DNA of 64,000 nt. It comes from Kitagawia praeruptora (taxonomy: Eukaryota > Streptophyta > Magnoliopsida > Apiales > Apiaceae). The position numbers were made by a program, and so were the translations under genes. Location of the stretch: assembly GCA_037693485.1 (NCBI GenBank), contig CM075346.1, positions 102,964,501-103,028,500 on the forward strand. The letters are read 5' to 3'. The notes under the pieces were generated by a model that had not been told where the DNA came from, did not search any database, and saw only the letters and a list, made by a program, of their open reading frames with translations. Below are positions 40,634 through 50,976 of the stretch, one piece after another; the stretch's first letter is position 1; each line of letters begins with the position of its first letter.

Positions 40634-41647
40634 GACAATGGTAGGGAGAATCTGAGGGCGACTTGCCATGGCTAGGGAACAAGCTATCAAACACCAGGTG
40701 AGGACCGGCGTGCTGGCAGAGAATCTGATATGAACCACCTGCGTAACCCACACAGGGAGATTCCTTTTAAAAGAGACATTCAAGTTATTGGGGAGACTTG
40801 AGTAAATAAAAGATTCCAGGCTATCACTCCCAGGGCTCTGACTTTTGGTGAGGCATATATTGAATTTCCCTCAGATAAAGAGGTCCCCCGACACTCAATT
40901 CATGTACAACCACAGAGTGGTAGGGTTGAAGGCAGGCGAGATTTTCAAGTGGAAGGGGCTTGGGTTGACGGTCCGAAGATGTTGGAGCAAGAAAGGCGTC
41001 GTTTTAATCACGAGAATGAGATTTTGGGAGGTTCTGATCCCATTGCCCTCGCGATAGTTCAAGCTAGCAACCCTAATCCCCGGTTAGGTACCCCAAACCA
41101 TTACAGTCTGGGATATGGGGAGAGAAGATCTTATGCCGATCTCCTCAACCGGGCTGAAAGAAACCAGAGGGGACCCTTAGAATCTAACTTGGAGAGAGAT
41201 TTGATGGCCTCTCGTGAATATAATTTGCCTCATCTAGGGAACTCTACTGTCGGAGATCGTTATCGATTTGAGGAATTGATGAATCAGCAGCGACAGGTGG
41301 AAGCTCCCCGTAGGATTCCCGGGTTTGAGGACCTTGATTTAGATGCTTTGCACAGGTTGTTGGCGCAATCGGAAGGACATGCAGGGGCTGTATTTGAACC
41401 AGCTCCATCACCCTTCTCATTGGCGATACGTGAAGTACCTCTTCCTCCGTCCTTTCGGGGGGGTAGGAGATCTGAGGTTTACAGGAAGCTCTGACCCGGC
41501 TGAATATATTGCGAGGTTCAATACAGAGATGGAGCTTCACTAGGTGGAAGATCTGACAAAGTGTAGATTGCTAGCCTCAACTCTGCGGGGAATGCTCATC
41601 AATGGTTTCAGAAGTTAGGATCGACCTCTATCACTTCTTGGGATCAT
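40634..41647 (+). pseudogene. Tat/Ogre-like gag, middle part in shifting frames
   Basis: Pieces of gag lie in three frames (about 40845-41057, 40949-41494, 41343-41543). The last ends in SDPAEYIARFNTEMELH, the beginning of the retrotransposon gag core. At least three indels or stops lie within 1 kb, so the protein is dead. Confidence 0.6.
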
Positions 41648-43858
41648 ATGCGAAGGATGTTCTTGATTCAGTTTCAATCGTCTATCGTCTATGCTCCCCC
41701 TGTCACGACTTTGGCCAATATAAAGCAGAGAGAAGGAGAGACTCTTCAGTCTTATTTTAGACGGTTTAATGCGAAAGTCCCAACCGTTCGAGGGGCTTCA
41801 GATGAAACCATCAAGAATTTTTTTATAGCTGGGGTGAGAGTGAATTCGGATTTCTGGAAAGAGCTTCAACGGAAGGAACCTCCGACCCTTGCATGTCTAT
41901 ACGCACAAGCTGAAACCTTTAAGAGGGAGGAAGAAGATTACCCTGAAACTAGTCGTAGAGGCAAGCGCAAGGATAGGTCTCCAAGTCCAAAAGGAGATGG
42001 AAGGAAGAATGGTAGAGGGGATGTTAATATTGTTTACACTTGGAGGTTAGACCGATCGAGATCACCTAGCCCGATGCCTCGGTACCCACCACCACCTCTT
42101 TATTCTCAAAGAGATCAAGGTTACTCCCAGACCAGTATTTTCACGCCTCTAGTGGCGTCTATTGAACACATCTATGAGGTTACAAAGAAGGAGGGATTGT
42201 ATAAACAGCCTATCCCGCTTTCGAAAAATGTACAAAGGGATAAAAAGAGATATTGTGCCTATCACGAATCTCATGGCCATGACACTCATCAATGTCGACA
42301 GTTGAAGGAGGAGATTGAGTTACTAATTAGAAATGGGAAGTTGACTGAATGGGTGGTGAAGGAGGTCAGGAAAATTAAAGGGGATGCTCCTCCTAGAAAG
42401 GATGGTAAAAAGGAAGATCCAAAGGATAGAGGTAAACAGGATCAGCAGGTGAGGACATCGTTTTTGAAAGAAGCAAGCATCCATACGATCTTTGGAGGAC
42501 CTCATGTTGGTGGAAATGGGAGGAATGCTATGGAAAGGTATGCTCGTGAAGCAAGAGATCCTCCTCTGACAAATGTAAACCATTTATCAGAGAGACCTCC
42601 TAAGTTGTTCAAAGGGGAGGACACACAGATCATTTTCTCGGAGGAAGATGCAAAATGGGTCCATCATCCGCACACTAACGCCTTGGTTGTCAATGTGAGG
42701 ATTGGTTCAAGGAGTGTTCATCGAGTCTTTATTGATAATGGAAGCTCGGTAAACATCCTCTATAACGGAACCTATAAGAAAATGGGACTTCTTGATAAGG
42801 AAATGACTCATGGAACGACTCATATATACGGTTTCACAGGAGATTCGGTTCGAGACAAGGGAACGGTGAAACTGCCTCTTACTTTAGGGGAAGATCCTTA
42901 CTCTGCTACTCAGGTGTTTGAGTTTCTGGTTGTTGATCAGCCTACATGTTACAATGCTTTGCTTGGAAGGCCGGTCTTGAAAGAGATAAGGGTGGTGACG
43001 TCAATTTACCATCTAGCAATGAAGTTTCCTACGCCTATGGGAATTGGGTGTGTGAATGGATGTCAGTATGATTCCAAGGACTGTTACAATAAAATGATGA
43101 AGTCTTCATCAAAAGGTAAGCAAGAAGAGGAGATGCTGGACTTTAAAGAGGAGGCTGTTCAAGAAACCTTGAAGTCTTTTGGGCCTAAATCATCAGTGAA
43201 GGTAGAAGCTAACATGGTTTATACAGTCGAGTTCCCCGAGGATGATGCCTTGGCCAGTTATGAGGCATTAGCTAAACTGGGAACCCCGCTCTTTCTTTTG
43301 GAAGCGCCACCCTCTCTGGGAGAGACCAGGGAAGTCATGATGGAAGGTGTTGCAGAAATATCCGAGGGCGAGGTTTCTTTTGAGGAAGGCATCATATTCA
43401 TAATTGATAATACAAAGTATAGGGTGTTGATGATTGAGGCTCCCTCTCCTCCAGTCAAGCAAAAACAGTTTGAGGAAGGAATTGTCGAAGATGTCACTGA
43501 TGAGGAAGAGGAGCAAAGAAGTCATAGGGCAAAAAAGGGAAAATTTGTTATGGATTGTGAATTTGTGCCCATGGTACAGTTTCCAAATGACTTAACGACG
43601 AGTAAGAAAGAACCTCCGCAGTCTGAGGGCGAGGTCGTGTCTATTCGAGAAATGGGCGAGCCCAGTGGAACGAAAGAGGTTGAGTTTGACTTGGATCCTC
43701 GATTACCCGAACCAAATAAGATGGACACTTCCCTCACCCTCACTTTCCTCCTGGACACTCCCCTCAAGTTAAGATTTGCAAGAATTGTCAACTACAGTTT
43801 GTTGAGGAACTGTAGAGGGGGTTTCAGAGATGTAAATTATGAAAGTATGGTGTGCTGA
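41648..43858 (+). CDS. Tat/Ogre-like gag core and protease, no RT
   Basis: 736 codons. Residues 1-100 finish the gag core (QREGETLQSYFRRFNAKV). Residues about 200-230 hold the lineage zinc motif CAYHESHGHDTHQC with the usual LKEEIELLIRNGKL after it. Protease FIDNGSSVNILY lies at about 360, and YNALLGRPVLKEIRVVTS follows. The acidic linker (EEEEQRSHRAKKG region) continues to DPRLPEPNK at about residue 690, where Pol should begin, but RT never appears; the frame turns into unrelated sequence and stops. The element is non-autonomous or truncated here. Confidence 0.82.
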   Translation: MRRMFLIQFQSSIVYAPPVTTLANIKQREGETLQSYFRRFNAKVPTVRGASDETIKNFFIAGVRVNSDFWKELQRKEPPTLACLYAQAETFKREEEDYPETSRRGKRKDRSPSPKGDGRKNGRGDVNIVYTWRLDRSRSPSPMPRYPPPPLYSQRDQGYSQTSIFTPLVASIEHIYEVTKKEGLYKQPIPLSKNVQRDKKRYCAYHESHGHDTHQCRQLKEEIELLIRNGKLTEWVVKEVRKIKGDAPPRKDGKKEDPKDRGKQDQQVRTSFLKEASIHTIFGGPHVGGNGRNAMERYAREARDPPLTNVNHLSERPPKLFKGEDTQIIFSEEDAKWVHHPHTNALVVNVRIGSRSVHRVFIDNGSSVNILYNGTYKKMGLLDKEMTHGTTHIYGFTGDSVRDKGTVKLPLTLGEDPYSATQVFEFLVVDQPTCYNALLGRPVLKEIRVVTSIYHLAMKFPTPMGIGCVNGCQYDSKDCYNKMMKSSSKGKQEEEMLDFKEEAVQETLKSFGPKSSVKVEANMVYTVEFPEDDALASYEALAKLGTPLFLLEAPPSLGETREVMMEGVAEISEGEVSFEEGIIFIIDNTKYRVLMIEAPSPPVKQKQFEEGIVEDVTDEEEEQRSHRAKKGKFVMDCEFVPMVQFPNDLTTSKKEPPQSEGEVVSIREMGEPSGTKEVEFDLDPRLPEPNKMDTSLTLTFLLDTPLKLRFARIVNYSLLRNCRGGFRDVNYESMVC

Positions 43859-44907
43859 TTGGGTAGAGAATCTGGGGGACATGCCAGCAATTCTCAGTTC
43901 AGCAAAATAAGGCAAAGATTTAGGACAAGAGCTATTGAGTTAAAAGAGAATGAACTCAGTACCTTTGCTAGGTGAACTGTTGTAAGAGTCTTCTCCATAC
44001 GAAGAACTAATCTCTCAAGTAAGATGCAGAACACTCATTGTCTTGAGTGGACAAGTTGACATTTGCTTGATGTTGTACTTAGGACAAGAACCCACTTGCA
44101 GAGACAGTTTTGAATGTTCATTGAGATATCTGCAAAATTGTTTGTACTTGATCCTAGTGCCATAGTTAGTCAATTTGAAGTATGAGTTCAATCAACAGAA
44201 GCACTTGTTTATGAGTTTTAGAGTTAACTAATAAGATTTGTTATGTAACAGAGTACAAACCAATTATCTCTCATTAAGTTCTAATTCTGAGTAGGTGTTA
44301 CATGGCATATGATAAACTATATAGAACCTGGTTATTGTAGTCACCAAGTTTGCTAGATGTACACCATTACTCCATCATCATTAGCCTCTGTTGTTAGTTT
44401 GAGTCATGAAAATTACTGCAATCTTGACACAAAACTATGCAACTGTGTAGCTTATCAAAGCTCACTGCTAGGATTGGATGATCAAAACATCATAAACAGT
44501 ATCTAAGTCATCATATCTATGCAGTCTGATTCAGTGAATAAAACAGCCTGATAAGAGTAAAGATAACTTTAATGAAAAGTGTGTGTCAAATCGCAAAATA
44601 GATCAGAAAGGCGCGTAAGTCGAGTTAAGAAAACTAATTCGTAGAGATTAGATTACTAACACAACTTAAGTGATTTGTGCACAGTCCAACTTGGTCTATT
44701 TTAAATATTCTATGGAAGACGAGACATGAACTAATCAGAAGACGATCTAAAGAGACATGCTAGCAGATTAAAAACCATAGAAATATTGGGACAAGGATTG
44801 GAAACTCCGTTTCATTAAAAAAATTACAAAAATGGTCGAAAAGACCATTGAAATAAACAAAACAAAATAACAAAAACTTAAAAACTAGACCCCCCCACCT
44901 AAGCCAT
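43859..44907. other. Non-coding region after the truncated Tat element
   Basis: About 1 kb with no ORF or recognisable repeat. On minus, an AATGAAAC polyadenylation-like signal at about 44805-44815 lies 95 bases past the stop of the small coiled-coil ORF. Confidence 0.45.
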
Positions 44908-45024
44908 CTAAGCGGCCTTGGCTGGGCTTGCAGGGTCTTCAACAGCGTCCTCCCGGTTGCGAGTGCGGAGAACCTCCAGTGCCACTCGCATGGCAGCAAG
45001 GTTCCGCTCTTCTGCGGCGAGGAG
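44908..45024 (-). pseudogene. Small coiled-coil ORF, C-terminal part (split by solo LTR)
   Basis: 39 codons ending at TAG (44908-44910): LLAAEERNLAAMRVALEV is a continuing heptad-like helix, then an acidic/Pro tail. It joins in frame to 48952-49044 if one AGGAG duplication is removed. Function unknown. Confidence 0.55.
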
Positions 45025-45795
45025 TGTAATAACCCGAAATTTCAGAATTTATTATTATTCTTATTTAAATATTTTATTGGTTTTTCCATTAAGAAGGAAT
45101 AATAGTATGAATATTTTATTCTTGTTGAATGCTTGTATGTGTTTAATTGCCAAGATGTTATTCGGGTAGACTGCATTTGGTATCGTTTGTGTTAATAATT
45201 ATTTTTATTTTATTAAAAATTGATATTTTTATCGACATTAATAAAATGAGTTTGTTTTAGAATTTTATGGATCGAGTTGGTATTTTATTTGTACCAAAAT
45301 TATACCCGGTATTCTACCCGTGTGCAAAAGTTTATTTGTGAAAATTATCAAAATATTTGGAAATTTAGTAATTTTACATTTTTGGCAAATTAAGATTATT
45401 TTAGAATTTTTGGGATCAAAACTTTATTTTTTTTTCCCTTGCAAAGATTGTACCCGGTATCTTATCGTGTTCCATTGATATTTGGGTGTGTTATGAAAAT
45501 ATTCGAAAATTGTGTATTTTTATATTTGTGAACAATCCGGGATTTATAGAAATTTTGTGCATAGTTGTTTTAATCTTTGGAAAGAATTAGCATTTCAATT
45601 TTTATCCGAGTATAATATTTCATGTCAAAAATAATTTTTAAAACAATTATTTCTTTTATTTACAAAAATAGAAAATTTATTATTTTCACCAGCTAATTAT
45701 TTAGTTGACAATTTTTAAGTCCAACTAATTTGATTAGGGGTCAAATATTATTTATGCGGTGCATTTTTAGAAGCACTAAATATATATAAGTAATT

Positions 45796-45987
45796 GGGTT
45801 TGATGATCCTGAGGTAACCTCAGGAAAATTACCTGAGATAATATAGATTCTCCATATTAATGTTCGAGGGTATAATTGTAATTACATGATTTTTAAAAAA
45901 AAAAATCAATATTTACAAAAATGCCACCAGTATTTACACTGCCACCTCAGGTAACTCTCCTGAGATAACCTCATGACCTTTTTTCTC
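45796..45987. mobile_element. Mutator-like MITE inside the solo LTR
   Basis: 192 bp with a perfect 9-bp TSD TAAGTAATT (45787-45795, 45988-45996), the size used by Mutator-like elements. Termini are inverted around TGAGGT.ACCTCAGG / CCTGAGATAACCTCA. Confidence 0.75.
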
Positions 45988-46599
45988 TAAGTAATTTAAT
46001 TATATTCTATCCTAAACTACCGGTACCCATACCATCAAAACACCGTTTTGATAACTTTAATTTTCGGCCAAATTTGAAAGTTGACCTTTATTGCTTGTTT
46101 CTGCGTGTTGATTATATATAGTTATAGATCGTTTAATCAGGATGTAAGTCATGTTAATTTCGTGATGTTTGGGCAAGATTTTATCTCGCCGGAAAATGAT
46201 ATTTAGTACTAGTTTGTTATTTTCGGAACTATGTATGTATTGATCGTTGAGTATAGAGTATGATACGTATTTAATTGAAATTTTCTGGTTACTTTTTGGG
46301 CTCGCCGGAAAGCGGCTGCCACCACCGGATTTTTATAATTCCGGCTCGTTTTCGATTGATTTGGGATTGATTTTTAGCTATGGTTGTGTTGTTAATTAGT
46401 TGTATGTTGAATTGAAGATTTTTGGGCAAGGAAATAGGTGCTGCCGGATTTTTGTTATGGTTTGGCCAGCCGGAAAAATTTTACGGTGACCGTGTTCTTG
46501 ATTTTCCGGCAAGTGTTCTTGAGAAAGGGTGTTTGATCTTCAAAATCATAATTCACTTTCTAAAAATTGATTTTGGATTAAAATTTAAAAATAAAATCC

Positions 46600-46855
46600 A
46601 AAATTCATAAATTAATTAAAATAATTAATTGATTAATTAGTTTAAATAATTAATTGATCAATTTATTTAATTGATTTATTTATTTTGATTAATTTTGTTA
46701 AAATTCGATTAACTTTAATTGATTTTAATTAATTTTAGTTAATGATTTAATTAATTTAATTAATCGATTAATTTGATAATTAATTGATTAATTCTATTAA
46801 TTAGCTATTAATTAATTTTGATTAATTTTAATTAATCTTAATTATTTTCGATTCA
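46600..46855. repeat. TTAATTRATT low-complexity block
   Basis: About 250 bp of TTAATTGATTAATTAG-type words within the solo LTR. Confidence 0.85.
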
Positions 46856-46998
46856 CGCTTTTAGAAAGAAAAATGAGACGATTCGTTCTAAACGAACAAA
46901 AATATTTTTTGAATGGGAATGTCATGGTTTCTAAAAATTCGAAAAATGTTTTAAAATTTGAAGATCAAATGGATGATTCGTATCGAGTCATGATGTTA

Positions 46999-47000
46999 TG

Positions 47001-47078
<78 letters not shown>
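46999..47078. repeat. (TA)n microsatellite
   Basis: About 38 TA dinucleotides within the solo LTR. Confidence 0.95.
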
Positions 47079-47079
<1 letters not shown>

Positions 47080-48951
47080 ACTCTGTAAATTTTAGAAAAT
47101 TGATTGACTTCGATCTAAAAATGTTTTACTTTCGAAATGTTTTAAAACAGAGATCAAATATTTTTCAAAAAGAGTTTTCGATTTTATTACGTGTCATGTG
47201 ATTATGTAATCTATTTATCGAGTTGTTATACGTGCAATGTGAATTATCAAGGTATTAAGTATTGAGGATTAATTGGTAGGTATTGATTTAGGTTATCAAC
47301 GGAGTAGATATTGGAGGTGGATGGAATATTCTTTGTGGGTTATGAAGAAGGTTGGAGATGGATGCAGTATTGTTTGTGGATTGTAATAAAGAAGGTTGGA
47401 GATGAAAGTATTGTTTATCGAATTGCTGGTTTACTTGTGAGGTGTTTTAACACCGGGAAAACGTCTATGTTCAGAGGTGATATTTCCAATTATTTTCTTC
47501 CGACAGAGATATTGGTAAGCAGGGTTAATATGTTCGAATGGAGTTTGTAAGTGTTTATAAAAATAGAACTTGATGTCTGAAGACTGATGTACCAGCTTAT
47601 GTTTGACTATAGAAGTAGACGCGCGGGCTCGATGTCGGCGGGTCAGACTCGTGGCAACCGCTAAAGCGTAAACCAAAGCATGATTAAAGCAGAGGACATG
47701 ATGACGTGAGATAGAAGAAAAAGATAGTTGTATTACTTCGGCGTTACATAATAGCTAAGGATCAGAGGCAAGTATTTTCTTGATCATCCTAAACACTTTT
47801 TATTTTCTGTATCATTTATTCATATCATGACGAATAGCTGTTGTTCTGAGCTATTTGTGATTCTTAAATATTTTTGTGCGAACACAGTTGCTTGATATTG
47901 GTACCTTTGATGTGGGGAACTTGTTTAAGATAAACTCTTCATATCCTTATTATCGTAGTAAATAATAGGGATGTGAACTGTATGTGAAACTAAGCATTTC
48001 CTGTTGAATTCGGAAATTGCTCTATTGGATTGGAAAATGGTAAAGCGTAGGAGGCCATGGTTGCTGTCATGGTCCAGCAATATTTAAGGAGGATATGGTA
48101 ACCATTCCATCTTCCTATAGGCTAACATTACTTGCCTATTTTGGTACCTTCAATGAAATCCGGGTTATACACACGGGTATAGAAATGTACCGGTGGTAGT
48201 ATAAAGGGTCCCATTGCTTTTGAACCTGATCAGGGGGCAATGGTGTTTTGTGTTTCAGTTATATATATCCAATCCATATCGACCGAATGGCTATTATATA
48301 TTTTGAGTTGGCAAATGATTCATTTTTATGACATGCCAAATGATTTCAGTTATGGTTTGAATTATATCACAGTTGTTGATTCAGTTTTCTGTGTAAACTG
48401 TTTTACATTTCAGTTGATTTTATGCCCCACTTATCCTGATTTTATATCAAAAATTTTATATACGCTTGCTGAGCATTTCTTTCGCTCATACTTGCTGTTG
48501 TAAATTCTAACATTTCAGTAAGGTAGTTTGGCGAGACGTATCCGCACAGTTCAGAAAGAGAAGAAGCGTGATGCTATTTCGAAGATGACTTGGCTCAGGA
48601 TGTCTGGATTTAGAGTAAGATCTATTTTATATAATTGATCTCTAACCATTATTATTATTATGTATTAGATTAGTTGGCCTGGTATACTTTTTGTCGAAGT
48701 TATACCAGTGATTTAAGATTTGATCAAAGAGAATATTGTAAAGAACAAAGTTTTTATTTAATGGAATTTGGATTCTTGTTTCTAGCCCTATAACCTTAAA
48801 AGATCTTGGTATGTTTGGGGTCACAGATGTTATATTTCCAGTGTTGGACAATCATAATTGAATGATTATTATTAAACAGATGTTTTATTTTGAGGATTTT
48901 CGCGTGACAACCAAATCTCCTGACCCCGGATTTGGGGGGTGTCACAAGGAG

Positions 48952-49044
48952 CTTGTCGATCTTCTCCTTGAGGGCCATCACCTTCTCATAGAAGGGCATG
49001 GCCTCGAACTCTTCTACGGAAACTCTGAGAATGCTCCTGGTCAT
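48952..49044 (-). pseudogene. Small coiled-coil ORF, N-terminal part
   Basis: The ATG at 49044 opens 31 codons (MTRSILRVSVEEFEAMPFYE, then KVMALKEKIDK) to the insertion point. A minus-strand TATAAATA (49104-49111) lies 60 bases upstream. The full ORF would be 69 residues, with a helix through both halves. This mini-gene layout (TATA, short leader, small coiled-coil ORF, AATGAA signal) recalls the GRF gene in the Tat repeats, but there is no zinc finger and no sequence match. It could be a host gene or an extra ORF of a retroelement. Confidence 0.5.
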
Positions 49045-49103
49045 CTTTGATGAGAGGGTTTTGTTTTTGTTAAGTGTGTGTCTAAATGGTGTCTACCCTT
49101 TCT

Positions 49104-49111
49104 TATTTATA
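49104..49111 (-). promoter_or_regulatory. TATA box of the small coiled-coil ORF
   Basis: TATAAATA on minus in context CTTATAAATAAG, 60 bases before the ATG. Confidence 0.5.
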
Positions 49112-49155
49112 AGCCCTGAAGTCCTAAGGACGCGACTTAATACTCAGGAAATTAG

Positions 49156-49809
49156 CAGGCCCGGTTCTGAGGGTATTTTAGAGGGGTAACGGCCAAGGGC
49201 CCAAACTTAAAATATGGCCCATTTTTTTTTAGGTTTTATAATGATATAGTACTGAAAAAAATTGATGCAATAACAATGTAGAAGCTAGAAGAAATTTTTT
49301 CACTCCAACAATGGCACACTCTTTACCCCTTGTATCAAAATTAAATTCTTCATCTTCTCTGATTTCTCTCCCCAATATCCATACTATCTTTATTTTTAAA
49401 AAATTTCTCCACCCATCAATAAATTCGTTATTTTTTTAATATTTCTCAAAAAAATATTTCTAGGCTCGAGTTTTTTAATGAGCCGAGTTCGAACACAAGT
49501 CCGGGCTCATTTAGCTAAACGAGCCGGTTTGGCTCAGTTAACGAAATTTAATGAGCTAATTTTGGACACAAGATTAGGCTCATTTAAATATAATTTAATG
49601 CGAGCTAGTTCACCCCCAATGGTTTAAATAGACTTGTTTAGCTAAACGAGCCGGATCAGCTCATGAAATTAAACGAGCCAGGCTCGACTCGTGAAAAAAG
49701 CTCGGCTCGAATTGCAATCATGCTCTTAATTACGGCAAGAGGAACCTTTTTAAAGGGGCCCCAAATTATTATTTTGCCTCGGGCCCCGAAAAATTCCGGA
49801 TCGGGCCTG
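49156..49809. mobile_element. Non-autonomous hAT element
   Basis: Ends CAGGCCCGGTTCTG and, on minus, CAGGCCCGATCCGG; 8-bp TSD GAAATTAG / GAAATTAA (49148-49155, 49810-49817). The interior has inverted blocks of GAGCCGG/GCTAAACGAGCC (49462-49710), possibly a second nested MITE. No transposase. Confidence 0.8.
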
Positions 49810-49817
49810 GAAATTAA

Positions 49818-50280
49818 AGGGTGTAAGGTTAACCAAAGGTCACAACTCGTTTAATACACACTAACGCATGCAAAAGAGAAACACGATGTCCTATGCTAAT
49901 CCTGACGGTCCATTTAGAAAAGATAAAAAGAAAAAGTATTATGTGTGTTATTTGTTCTAAGATCATTTAAGTCTGACAACTCATGTCTAATCAAATCTAG
50001 ACAAAATCTTAGAGAACATCACACACAGAACATTTGAAAATTCTGGTCACAAAATAGAGCAAATAAATAATATCAACAGATAATTGTACTATTCGACATC
50101 TTAAATAATTGACCATTCGATTTGTTTGATCATTTACTTATTCGACATCTCTCAACATGTGACTAGTCGATATCTCTAATCAAAATACTAGTTCGACATC
50201 TCTAGAAAATAAACAACAAAAATAAATAAATCTAGAGAGTAAAATTCACTGGCTGCAACAATTTGAACAGATACTAAAGA
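49818..50280 (-). other. 3' flank of the minus-strand copia element
   Basis: Non-coding. On minus, four copies of GATGTCGAA(TA/CTA)GT-like words lie at 50090-50200. The 3' LTR could not be delimited. Confidence 0.4.
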
Positions 50281-50976
50281 TTATGAAAAATTCAACATAC
50301 CAAGCTCACTTACCAACCTTGAAAAAGTTGCTTCATCCAGAGCTTTAGTAAAAATATCTGCTAATTGTTTCTCACTTGGAACAAAATGCAGTTCCACAGT
50401 ACCTTCCATCACATGCTCTCTGATGAAATGGTATCTGATGTCTATGTGCTTGGTTCTTGAGTGTTGCATTGGATTCTCAGAAATTGCAATTGCACTTGTG
50501 TTGTCACAGAAAATTGGAATTTTCTCAACCTTAACTCCATAGTCCAACAGTTGATTTCTCATCCATAAAATATGTGCACAACAACTTCCTGCTGCAATGT
50601 ACTCAGCTTCTGCTGTTGAAGTTGAAACTGAATTCTGCTTCTTACTGAACCAAGAGACCAGCCTATTTTCTAGAAATTGACAGGTGCCTGTGGTACTCTT
50701 CCTGTCCATCTTACAACCTGCATAGTCTGCATCTGAATAGCCTATTAGATTAAAACCAGAATCTCTGGGGTACCAAATGTCAAGGTTTGGTGTCCCCTTG
50801 AGATACCTGAAAATCCTTTTAATGGCTATTAAATGAGATTCCCTAGGATCAGCTTGGAATCTAGCACATAAACACGTAGCAAACATAATATCAGGTCTAC
50901 TAGCTGTTAAATATAAGAGTGATCCAACCATGCCTCTATAGCTTGAAATGTCCACCTTCTTTTCCTTAGTATTCAG
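50281..50976 (-). CDS. Copia RNase H domain (C-terminal Pol)
   Basis: RNase H and the end of RT: YRGMVGSLLYLTASRPDIMF, then DADYAGCKMDRKSTTG, STAEAEYIAA and KHIDIRYHFIREHV in order, ending at EATFSRLVSELGMLNFS. It is the same frame as the upstream RT, from which it is separated only by the TAA at 50977-50979. Confidence 0.88.
   Translation of the reverse strand: MNTKEKKVDISSYRGMVGSLLYLTASRPDIMFATCLCARFQADPRESHLIAIKRIFRYLKGTPNLDIWYPRDSGFNLIGYSDADYAGCKMDRKSTTGTCQFLENRLVSWFSKKQNSVSTSTAEAEYIAAGSCCAHILWMRNQLLDYGVKVEKIPIFCDNTSAIAISENPMQHSRTKHIDIRYHFIREHVMEGTVELHFVPSEKQLADIFTKALDEATFSRLVSELGMLNFS

Larger units (their letters stand above)
45025..48946 (+). mobile_element. Solo LTR-like gypsy element (Tekay-like), 3.9 kb
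   Basis: Starts TGTAATAACCCGAAATTTC, ends GGATTTGGGGGGTGTCACA; perfect 5-bp TSD AGGAG (45020-45024, 48947-48951). No internal coding region, PBS or second LTR, so it looks like a solo LTR. The ends and an internal GCTTGCTGAGC block match, in opposite orientation, the element at 55851-59203. Lineage assigned from the TGTAATAACCC / CCGGATTTGGGG-TGTCACA ends, as in Tekay/Del-type LTRs. It splits the small coiled-coil ORF. Confidence 0.75.
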
